46,417 bases of DNA from Chloroflexota bacterium (GTDB taxonomy: Bacteria; Chloroflexota; Anaerolineae; Promineifilales; Promineifilaceae), in NCBI GenBank assembly GCA_024275635.1, contig JAJRYT010000203.1, forward strand, positions 1 to 46,417. Reading direction: 5' to 3'. A model generated the notes under the pieces. The model was not told the DNA's origin and ran no database searches. It worked only from the letters and a program-made list of their open reading frames with translations. Positions 27,802 to 35,444 of this stretch are shown one piece after another (the first letter of the stretch is position 1; every line of letters begins with the position of its first letter). The position numbers and the translations under genes were made by a program.

Positions 27802-29247
27802 TTAAGGCAGCGCCGTCACCGTAAACCAATCGAACTGAGCCGCAGTTCCAGAATACTCATTTGAGGCTGCATACATACCAAAATAACGATCGTTGACGTA
27901 GGTTGTATCTACGCCGCCGCCAACAAAATTACCATTCACGTAAACATTTATCGTGCCATCTGCAAACACCTCAATCGTCCACTTATTATAGCCATTGGCA
28001 TCGCCAACAGTGACGTCCCTGAAATTAAACAATTTTACCGTGCCGCGTCCGATATTGTTGGAGTCATGGTAATCAATTCGTTTCAAATCCGCACGCAGTT
28101 TATCGGGACTGCCAAACCAAATAATTTGCAAACGGTAATAATGATTGAAACAACTGCTGTAATCGCTGTTTGGACAGGGTTGACCGTTCCCATCGGCGCC
28201 AAAAACGATTCCATAGGTTTGAAGATTGTCTATCCCGTCAGTAAGTTTAACCAGCCCTTCAATCTTGTAAGAACCGGCCGGCGCTTGAGTCACGGGGGCC
28301 GCTAATGAATAATCCCAACGCCCGCCAATTTTGACGGTAAAAGTCCCATTCTGGTAATAAGAGGAATTGGCCGTGTCATCCGTATCCTGACGTCGTATGG
28401 CCCAACCAGAAGAACTGTCGCTAAAGTTGTCGCTGTAATTGCCATAGGCGCATTGAACATTCGACCAACCGCTAATTAAACTATTCGCTTTAGCCCGAAC
28501 ACGGTAACAGTAGTAGTTATTGGCCGACGCGGTATGACTTATGGCATAGGATAGATTGACGCCATTATCAATTGTTGTGGGGGCGGTAAAATTGGAATTG
28601 GTATCTTCTTGAAGTTCGTAAGTAGTCCCGCTCAAATTGATGTCCGCCCAGGAAACCGTCCATTGATTGGCGCTATCTGGTTTGGGAATGCTATTTAATT
28701 CAGGCGCAGGCACTGGCATAAAAATAATTGGCAAATAGATGTTTGTGCTTGTGATGATGGTAGTTGAAGCTGTTCTGGTTATTAAAGAACCGGTTCCGGT
28801 GATGGCAACAGCGTTCAATATCTCATTACCGGCAGTCAGGTTATCTGTTAAAACGGCCGAATAATAAATGGCAACTGAACCGAGATCGCTTATAACGCCT
28901 GTCCAATTTATTATCCCATTACTCTCGCCAAATGTCGTCATCGCGGCCGAATCTAAGGTGTAGGTTAAACTTCCTGGCTGGTAAGTTAAACCGGTCGGCA
29001 AAGTGTCTGTCAATACAACATTGGACACGGCCGTATCGCCGCTATTGCTAATAACAACTGTATATTGCAAGGGTTCGCCAGGGAAAGCCTGACTGTGGTT
29101 CACTGTCTTGGTTGAACCACCTAAATCTGCCGCCGAGGGCGCGGCAATCAAGGCGTTTGCCACAATCATTATTAAGATAAAAGCAACTAACAAACTTACG
29201 CCAATGCCGAAAGTTGACCGGCGTGTTTTTAGGAAATATATACCCAT
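27802..29247 (-). CDS. Secreted DUF11-repeat protein with Fn3-like and LamG-like domains
   Basis: The 481-residue exported protein has an N-terminal membrane segment or signal (about 14-35), then one DUF11 domain (about 45-165; 'GEPLQYTVVISNSGDTAVSNVVLTD'). The 'NIYLPIIFMP' linker near 168-178 is seen in many Anaerolineae surface proteins. An Fn3-like domain (about 180-270) and a concanavalin-A/LamG-like C-terminal domain (about 275-480) follow, which may bind a glycan. GGAGGT precedes ATG 29247. It lies inside a glycosyltransferase cluster, so it may be a glycosylated surface protein (inference). No cell-wall sorting signal is seen. Confidence 0.82.
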   Translation of the reverse strand: MGIYFLKTRRSTFGIGVSLLVAFILIMIVANALIAAPSAADLGGSTKTVNHSQAFPGEPLQYTVVISNSGDTAVSNVVLTDTLPTGLTYQPGSLTYTLDSAAMTTFGESNGIINWTGVISDLGSVAIYYSAVLTDNLTAGNEILNAVAITGTGSLITRTASTTIITSTNIYLPIIFMPVPAPELNSIPKPDSANQWTVSWADINLSGTTYELQEDTNSNFTAPTTIDNGVNLSYAISHTASANNYYCYRVRAKANSLISGWSNVQCAYGNYSDNFSDSSSGWAIRRQDTDDTANSSYYQNGTFTVKIGGRWDYSLAAPVTQAPAGSYKIEGLVKLTDGIDNLQTYGIVFGADGNGQPCPNSDYSSCFNHYYRLQIIWFGSPDKLRADLKRIDYHDSNNIGRGTVKLFNFRDVTVGDANGYNKWTIEVFADGTINVYVNGNFVGGGVDTTYVNDRYFGMYAASNEYSGTAAQFDWFTVTALP

Positions 29248-29349
29248 ACTTTTTAACCTCCAGAATCTATATCTGTGTTCAGTTCATTTTTTTGAACGAC
29301 AGCCGATTCTATCTTTTTGCATTTTTCCGTCAAACTCCAAAATTAGCCT

Positions 29350-31641
29350 TCAGTCACGATCGGTTATTATCTCCACCTCCGTTAAAACGATCAAATTGTC
29401 AGGGGAGTTGAGGACCGTGAGGCGATCTCCTGTCACAAGGTCATACATCCCCGCCAGAAGGGATGGCGTTCCGACCTCGCTATCTAATGGAATGGTCAAG
29501 ATATGCGGATCGGCAATTACCTGGCCCGGTTCCCATCGGGTTGTGGGGTTTATATTACATTCCGGGGCGCCATCATGCTGAGCCAGGAGGCGACCATCAT
29601 AAAGATGAACAAATGTCTGGTAGTTACGCGGCAGCGGGGCAAGGGCTTCCCAGTATAAGGTGACGACGATTTGCCCGCCAGGTTCCTGATGGAGGTTGTC
29701 TACATCAAACCCTAATAACTTTACCTGACCGCCTCCCAAGACGCTGTTGACGGGATAGGCGCCGGTTCTTTTTGCAGGCACAATTGAGGGGGGCGTCAGC
29801 CAGATAGTTTTGTCGCTGGCTTCAATGGTTGTTACGTTCTGAACGGATTGACGGCCGTATATCTGTAATGAGGGACGGCCGTTTACCAACACCCGCGTCT
29901 GCAAAAACAAATCATCCAGCCAGGCCGGATCATAGGGAACTTCATCCTGCGCATTTTCGGCCAAAATAAATGTGGCAAAATTAGCGCAGTGGGTGCGCGG
30001 CGACTGCTCCATATAAATATTCGTGATTTCTTTTTCTTCATTACCGGCATAAGGATAAGCGTCAACCGGCAGTATATCTTTGACGGCGCGCCATCCGGCC
30101 TGGTGTGGAAAGCCAAATAAACCGTACAACGGCGGTTCGCGCCAGGTCGTCGGATACCCTGTTGGACGGGCTTCGGCCCAATTGCGCTGCCGTTCCGGTG
30201 TGTTATCCACAAACAACAGGTAGGTATAGGCGGTTGAAACCAGTAACAGGGCCGCTGAGATGATTAGAAAAGCGTAACGGCCGTTCCCCCGCGCCACCTT
30301 TGGCCACAAATACACACTCCCCACAGCCGCTAAAATCGCCGCCCCCGGGAAAATCGTATAGACATGCGTCCGCGGATCGGCGACGATGAACAAATAAAAC
30401 AGCAACGGGACGATAAACAAAAGCACAGCGGCTAAACCCGTCCGCCGCCGCCACAAGAACCAGCCAGCCGGTACAAGCGACAAAATCAATCCGGCCGCAT
30501 AATACAGGCTGTTGTAAAAAGTAATCATTTGCCATACGGCCGGGCCGCTCCAACTTAACAAGCCGTGGCCATTACCAGCGCCCAAACGCCCTTGAATTAA
30601 ATAACGCCCGGTACGGCCGATATTCGGATTGTTGGCGTAGGGAATATAAAAAATCGCTAAAATAAAAACGCCCCAAACAAAGGCGCTGCCCCAGGCCCGC
30701 CAATCAAATCGCCGACTCTGCCAAATTGGTCGAATGAGCGTCCAGCCGACGGCCGGCAAGACCAAAACAGCATCATAATGAGCCAGCAAGCCCGTTCCCA
30801 GAAAGACGGCCGTCAACCATAAATCAATCCGCCGTCTGTCGGCCGTATAACGAATCGCCGCTAAAACAGCCAGCGTGCCCCATACCATAACCAAACTTTG
30901 ATATTGAACAATCCGGCTAAAGGCAACCGCAAACCCGCTAATCGCCAAAAACAACCCGGCCCATATTCCCGCGCGCCAATCAAACCAGCGCCGGGCTAAC
31001 AGCGCCACCGCAAAAACAGCCAGGATTCCCGCCCAGGCAAAAGGCAGCCGCGCCCAAAACTCGTTTATCGAACCAGCCGTGTTCCACAACGTTAACGGCA
31101 GTAAAATTTCCGCTGGGCCTTTTTGATGCAGAAATATCTCAGTCTCATCCCCGGAAATAATGGCTGCCGCCCGCGCTATAATAACGCCTTCGTCCCCTTG
31201 AAATTCGCTGTAACCCAGATTGGAGATACGCAAGCCAATCGTGAGTAACAGTAAAAACAAAACGAAAGCCCCGGCCGGTTTCACGGCCGTTTCCAGCTTA
31301 ATTTTGGGGCTGCCTATCAACGGCAAAAGCGCCAGAAGTATGTGAGCGATCAGTTGGTACGGCCGTATCATCGGGCCGGGCAAATAAGATAACAACAGCA
31401 CCAGGATGACATCCAGGGCCATCACCAGCGCCGCGCTCAAAACCACCCGTTCCCCAATAGAACCGGCCAGACGACCAACCCAACCCCACATGGGCCACAC
31501 AAAAACCAGCAGAAACGCCAACAATTGCGGCCAGGGCGGGGGCAATGGCGCTTGCAAGGCCGCCGCTGTAACCGCCAACAAACTAAATAATAACCAGCGC
31601 CTAAACGCCTGCTTGGGGATTAGAAAGTCATGGAACTTCAT
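29350..31641 (-). CDS. GT39-like (ArnT/PMT-type) membrane glycosyltransferase
   Basis: The 763-residue integral protein has about a dozen transmembrane helices up to residue 480 and a soluble C-terminal domain. The first extracytoplasmic loop has 'GYSEFQGDEGVIIARAA', the conserved Asp/Glu motif of GT-C enzymes that transfer sugars from polyprenyl-phosphate donors outside the membrane. Later 'LLAHYDAVLVLPAVGW' fits the same family. The C-terminal region ('VTLYWEALAPLPRNYQTFVHL') is a beta-rich domain often found in Chloroflexota GT39 proteins. ATG 31641 overlaps the end of the upstream GT39 gene by 14 bp. Confidence 0.87.
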   Translation of the reverse strand: MKFHDFLIPKQAFRRWLLFSLLAVTAAALQAPLPPPWPQLLAFLLVFVWPMWGWVGRLAGSIGERVVLSAALVMALDVILVLLLSYLPGPMIRPYQLIAHILLALLPLIGSPKIKLETAVKPAGAFVLFLLLLTIGLRISNLGYSEFQGDEGVIIARAAAIISGDETEIFLHQKGPAEILLPLTLWNTAGSINEFWARLPFAWAGILAVFAVALLARRWFDWRAGIWAGLFLAISGFAVAFSRIVQYQSLVMVWGTLAVLAAIRYTADRRRIDLWLTAVFLGTGLLAHYDAVLVLPAVGWTLIRPIWQSRRFDWRAWGSAFVWGVFILAIFYIPYANNPNIGRTGRYLIQGRLGAGNGHGLLSWSGPAVWQMITFYNSLYYAAGLILSLVPAGWFLWRRRTGLAAVLLFIVPLLFYLFIVADPRTHVYTIFPGAAILAAVGSVYLWPKVARGNGRYAFLIISAALLLVSTAYTYLLFVDNTPERQRNWAEARPTGYPTTWREPPLYGLFGFPHQAGWRAVKDILPVDAYPYAGNEEKEITNIYMEQSPRTHCANFATFILAENAQDEVPYDPAWLDDLFLQTRVLVNGRPSLQIYGRQSVQNVTTIEASDKTIWLTPPSIVPAKRTGAYPVNSVLGGGQVKLLGFDVDNLHQEPGGQIVVTLYWEALAPLPRNYQTFVHLYDGRLLAQHDGAPECNINPTTRWEPGQVIADPHILTIPLDSEVGTPSLLAGMYDLVTGDRLTVLNSPDNLIVLTEVEIITDRD

Positions 31642-33349
31642 AAATCAATATCGAATAGCCAATCCGGTCATCCGGTTCATGGGCGCGGAACCAGGGGTAG
31701 ACATATTTTTGGTCATCCGGCAGCGGCAGTTCCCACAGGCTGGTAACGCTGATAGCGTACACGCCCGGTTCCGGCGCGGCCGGGTCAAAAGACGGACTGC
31801 CCCACAATGAATAAAACGGATACAGCGGCGCGCCGGGAATCGGTTCATATTGGATGCCGTAGTAATCGGGAACGGCCGTGCCAAACCAACCCAGCTTCAC
31901 CGACTCTACCTCATTCTCATCCATCCACCCCTGCAAGCGCAGTAAATCCTGACCCCAATCGATGTTGCTGTCTATTAAGATGTTACGGCCGTTCTCCGGC
32001 CCGCCTGCCAGAAAATTAAAATAGCTCAGGTAATGGGGGTGAATGGCAAAATCAGCGATGAGGAGGCTGGCGAAGAGTACGTAAACCGTGAACCGTGTGC
32101 CGTGCGCCGTGCGCCGTGTGCCGTAAAACGTGAACCGTGAAACTCGCCCAATCGCCAACCCGCTCGCCAACACATACAAAAACGGCAGCATCGGTAAAAG
32201 ATGGCGGTAGCCGATATTAAGAGCGCTTTGCATACTGAATAGGAAATAAAACGCCGCCGGTAGGAGCAAGAACAAGGCTCGTCTGCGGGTTGACGACTGG
32301 TGAAGAAGAATAACGGCCGTTACCGGCAGCAACAGCAACAGCAAAACCGGCGTCTTCACCAAAAAAGCCACCGGGAAATAGCCCACAAATCCCTCATTAG
32401 AAAAACGCCCCAACAAAAAAGCTGGCCGCCCGCCGCGGCTGATAAACAAAACCTGTTCCAGTCCAGCCCAAAACGTTGGCATCGGGCCACGCCACCGATT
32501 CAACCAGACTACCCCATCACCGCGAAAGGCAAACGGCCCCCATTCAAACCCAAAAATCGCCCAAACGACAACAATGGACAGCAGCCCCGCCGTTAAAAAT
32601 TGCAGCAGCCGCCGCCAGCCAGCCAGCCTCTGCGCCCGCCGCGTCTCGGCGGTTGAACCCCCATACAACGGCAAGATAGCCAGCAGCGCAAAAATCGGCA
32701 CAAAGACCAGCATCGAAAGTTTACTGCCAAACGCCAGCCCCAACCCCAATCCGGCCCACAGCCAGCGCCGCCAATTCCAACCCTCTGCCTGCCACATTCG
32801 CCAGAGCAAAAGCGTCGCTAGAAACAGGAAAGTTGTGCCGCCGATGTCGGTTGTCGTATAACGGCCGTGTGCCAGCACATTCGGGTCAAACAGCAAGAAT
32901 AAGAACGCGAACAGGGGAGACGGCCGTTCCCACAACAACTGCGCTAGATGATACCCCGCCAGCGCCAGCCCCAACGTTAAAAACAGAATTGGCAAACGCG
33001 CCAGGAACATCATCCGCGTCACATCATCATTATATTGCCATAAAAATAGTTCCGCGAACCGATACCAATACACATCCGGCGGCTGCCGCTCCCAACTGGC
33101 GTCATCCAGCGGCAGGCGCACATCCGGCAGTATCAGCAGCGGCAGGGCGCTCAACGCATTCACCAGCGGCGGATGCTCCAGGCTCAATCGCGGGTCGCCG
33201 GTACGCAAAAACGCCGCCCCTCGCGCCAGATGATTCTGCTCATCCACCGTCGGACTGTCGCCAACCATGCTGTTCAATGCCAGCCACCAAAACAGCAAGA
33301 TGGCTGGGACAATAATCCAGATTGAAGGGTTGCGTCGTAGTTGTTCCAT
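31628..33349 (-). CDS. GT39-like membrane glycosyltransferase
   Basis: The 573-residue integral protein has about ten helices. The catalytic first loop reads 'DSPTVDEQNHLARGAAFLRTGDPRLSLEHPPLVN', with the Asp-Glu pair. 'GRYTTTDIGGTTFLFLATLLLWR' is typical of the PMT/ArnT group. A 63-bp array of nine heptads (32080-32142) lies in frame and encodes a Gly-Thr-Arg-rich stretch between two helices, an insertion not expected from the family. A strong promoter (TTGTCA, 16 bp, TATAAT) ends only 9 bp before ATG 33349, so the mRNA is probably leaderless. A TTG at 33370 lies upstream of the expected transcript start and is rejected. Confidence 0.87.
   Translation of the reverse strand: MEQLRRNPSIWIIVPAILLFWWLALNSMVGDSPTVDEQNHLARGAAFLRTGDPRLSLEHPPLVNALSALPLLILPDVRLPLDDASWERQPPDVYWYRFAELFLWQYNDDVTRMMFLARLPILFLTLGLALAGYHLAQLLWERPSPLFAFLFLLFDPNVLAHGRYTTTDIGGTTFLFLATLLLWRMWQAEGWNWRRWLWAGLGLGLAFGSKLSMLVFVPIFALLAILPLYGGSTAETRRAQRLAGWRRLLQFLTAGLLSIVVVWAIFGFEWGPFAFRGDGVVWLNRWRGPMPTFWAGLEQVLFISRGGRPAFLLGRFSNEGFVGYFPVAFLVKTPVLLLLLLPVTAVILLHQSSTRRRALFLLLPAAFYFLFSMQSALNIGYRHLLPMLPFLYVLASGLAIGRVSRFTFYGTRRTAHGTRFTVYVLFASLLIADFAIHPHYLSYFNFLAGGPENGRNILIDSNIDWGQDLLRLQGWMDENEVESVKLGWFGTAVPDYYGIQYEPIPGAPLYPFYSLWGSPSFDPAAPEPGVYAISVTSLWELPLPDDQKYVYPWFRAHEPDDRIGYSILIYEVP
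32080..32142. repeat. Heptad array inside a coding sequence (9 x 7 bp)
   Basis: Nine consecutive 7-mers of the type CGTGAAC / CGTGCGC / CGTGTGC fill exactly 63 bp, 21 codons, so the reading frame is kept. Three heptads equal seven residues, and the protein repeats as xTxxGTR. Confidence 0.92.
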
Positions 33350-33358
33350 GTCGGGCGG

Positions 33359-33386
33359 ATTATATGCCAAGCTAACAGGGTGACAA
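33359..33386 (-). promoter_or_regulatory. Leftward promoter of the GT39 gene
   Basis: TTGTCA (complement of 33381-33386), a 16-bp spacer and TATAAT (complement of 33359-33364). The start codon begins 9 bp after the -10 box. Confidence 0.8.
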
Positions 33387-33407
33387 CATGTTATATTTTG
33401 TTATAAT
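33380..33407 (+). promoter_or_regulatory. Rightward promoter of the HTH-NosL-like gene
   Basis: GTGACA (33380-33385), a 16-bp spacer and TATAAT (33402-33407). Its -35 box overlaps that of the leftward promoter, and the palindromic AACATGTT between them could be an operator. Confidence 0.65.
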
Positions 33408-33439
33408 TTGTGGCACAAGGAGACCTCCGGAAAAACCTT

Positions 33440-33991
33440 ATGCTGCCCACAAACCGCCGTCAACAAATACGCGATTATCTAAATGAGCATGGGGCCGTCC
33501 AGATCAGCGAGCTTAGCGAAAAATTTACCGTGTCAGAAATGACTATTCACCGCGATCTGGCCCAACTTGAGGCAGAAGGGCATTTACGCAAAGTGCGCGG
33601 CGGCGCTGTTCCCGTCACGCCCCCCCTGGCTAGCGCAGAAGCCTGCTTCATGTGTCAATCAACACCGCGCAGCCAGACACAGATGACTCTGCATCTAACC
33701 GGCGGCGCTGCCCAACGCGCCTGCTGCCCCCATTGCGGGCTTTCTGGCCTGCACATATTTGGCGAACAAATTACGGCCGTATTCGTCACCGATTTTTTGC
33801 GCGGCAACACCATCAGCGCCCAGGCCGCCTCCTACGTCATCAATCCCGACATCACCATCTGCTGCAAACCCTCAATCATCGCCTTTCAAAAAAGAGAAGA
33901 TGCCGTTAGATTTCAGCGCGGATTTAACGGAGACGTTTTGAATTTTACCGAAGCGGTACAATATTCACAGCAGGTGATGCACCTGCATTAA
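33440..33991 (+). CDS. DeoR-type HTH fused to a Cys-rich NosL-like domain
   Basis: The 183-residue protein starts with a DeoR winged helix (about 3-58; 'RRQQIRDYLNEHGAVQISELSEKFTVSEMTIHRDLAQLE'). A sugar-phosphate sensor domain should follow, but instead there is a NosL-like domain (about 68-180) with 'CFMCQ', 'RACCPHCG' and 'ICCKPS', then 'AVFVTDFLRGNTISAQAASYV' and 'IIAFQKREDAVRFQRGF'. NosL is a copper-binding accessory protein of nitrous-oxide reductase. A metal- or redox-responsive repressor is therefore likely (inference). The start at 33440 is chosen because an in-frame GTG at 33410 lies at or before the predicted transcript start. A Cys-rich membrane iron-sulfur protein follows on the same strand. 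Confidence 0.78.
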   Translation: MLPTNRRQQIRDYLNEHGAVQISELSEKFTVSEMTIHRDLAQLEAEGHLRKVRGGAVPVTPPLASAEACFMCQSTPRSQTQMTLHLTGGAAQRACCPHCGLSGLHIFGEQITAVFVTDFLRGNTISAQAASYVINPDITICCKPSIIAFQKREDAVRFQRGFNGDVLNFTEAVQYSQQVMHLH

Positions 33992-34031
33992 TTGCCAACA
34001 ATCGGCGGGGAGAAAATCAGCCGAGTCGCCA

Positions 34032-35444
34032 ATGAATAGATCAATAATGACAGCGCCTACCAACCTGCTAAAAACCCCTCTTCTAGGCTCCTTGCTGCGC
34101 TGGCGCTGGGGCCGGTTCGTCGGCCAACTTCTACTCCTGCTCGCCGCCCTCCTCATCCTCTACGAGGGCTTCGCCGGCCCCCCATTAGCTTCCGAAAATC
34201 TAGCCGCCGTCGTCGTTTGGGTCCATTATCGCGGCGTCCTCGTCCTGGCCCTGCTCTTCGCTGGCAACCTGTTCTGCATGAACTGCCCCTTCACGTTGCC
34301 CCGCACCCTGGCCCACAAACTCAGTCTCGCCGGTAAACGCTGGCCGCGCCCACTGCGCAGCAAATGGGTGGCTATCGGTATGCTCATCATCTACTTTTGG
34401 CTGTACGAATGGCTCGACCTGTGGGCCAGCCCCTGGCTCACCGCCTGGATCATCATCGCTTACTTCCTGATCGCCTTTGCACTGGAAGCCATCTTCACCG
34501 AATCTCCATTTTGCAAATACGTTTGCCCACTGGGAACATTCAACTTCGTCAGTTCCACCATCTCGCCGCTGCAAATCGCCGTCAGCCAGCAAGACGTCTG
34601 CCACACCTGCGTGGGCAAAGAATGTGTCAATGGCAGCCTCCAAACATTAGGCTGCGGCACGCTCCTGTTTCCGCCTCAAATCCAGAGCAACATGGACTGC
34701 ATCCTCTGTCTTGACTGTGCCCGTGCCTGCCCCCACAATAACGTCGCCCTCACCCTGCGCCGCCCGCTGGCCGAACTCACCAACGCCAACGCCTGGCCGC
34801 GCCGGTGGGATTTGAACTTTTTAATCATCGTCCTGGCCTTTACCGGCGTCAGCAACGCCTTTGGCATGGTTCCGCCCATTTACACATTAGAAACGTGGCT
34901 GGCGGCAAGCCTAAACATTCACAACGAGGGCATCATCCTGCTCCTCATCTTTGCTGTCTTAAATCTGGTTCTGCCGGTGGGATTGGGATTAGGCGCGGCC
35001 TGGTTGAGCCGCGCTTTGGCCCGGCGGGAAGAATCGTTACGCCTGACTCTGGCCCGTTACGCCCCCGCTTTTGCGCCGATGGCTTTTGCCGGATGGCTGG
35101 CGCATTATGGCGGCTTCCATTTTTTGAGCAGCGCGCTGGCGATTGCGCCAGTTATGCAAAACTTTTTACTGGATCACGGCATTGCCGCACTGGGCCAGCC
35201 AGATTGGACTTTGGGGCCAGTCATGCCAATGACCTGGATGGATCCGATTGAGTTAGTGATTGTTCTCAGCGGGTTTGCGGCCAGTCTGTATGTGCTAACT
35301 TTCCGGGCGCGCCAGAACCGGCCAAAACCTGATGGCATGGCAGCACAGTTGCCCTGGATTGTATTGTTGTTGGCGTTGGCTGTGGCGATGATGGTTGTTT
35401 TCTATTTACCGATGGAGATGCGCGGATCGGCCTTTTTTAGTTAA
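34032..35444 (+). CDS. NapH/NosR-like membrane 4Fe-4S polyferredoxin
   Basis: The 470-residue protein has about nine transmembrane helices and several Cys clusters: 'CMNCPFTLPR' (about 84), 'CKYVCPLGTFNF' (about 161), 'CHTCVGKEC' (about 197) and the ferredoxin motif 'CILCLDCARACPHNN' (about 225). The CxxxCP motifs match the membrane electron-transfer proteins NapH and NosR. It probably moves electrons between the quinone pool and a periplasmic or cytoplasmic acceptor; the partner enzyme is not in this window. The HTH-NosL-like gene 40 bp upstream is a likely regulator. An alternative start is ATG 34047. Its TAA stop shares the palindrome TTAA with the stop of the convergent SARP gene. Confidence 0.83.
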   Translation: MNRSIMTAPTNLLKTPLLGSLLRWRWGRFVGQLLLLLAALLILYEGFAGPPLASENLAAVVVWVHYRGVLVLALLFAGNLFCMNCPFTLPRTLAHKLSLAGKRWPRPLRSKWVAIGMLIIYFWLYEWLDLWASPWLTAWIIIAYFLIAFALEAIFTESPFCKYVCPLGTFNFVSSTISPLQIAVSQQDVCHTCVGKECVNGSLQTLGCGTLLFPPQIQSNMDCILCLDCARACPHNNVALTLRRPLAELTNANAWPRRWDLNFLIIVLAFTGVSNAFGMVPPIYTLETWLAASLNIHNEGIILLLIFAVLNLVLPVGLGLGAAWLSRALARREESLRLTLARYAPAFAPMAFAGWLAHYGGFHFLSSALAIAPVMQNFLLDHGIAALGQPDWTLGPVMPMTWMDPIELVIVLSGFAASLYVLTFRARQNRPKPDGMAAQLPWIVLLLALAVAMMVVFYLPMEMRGSAFFS

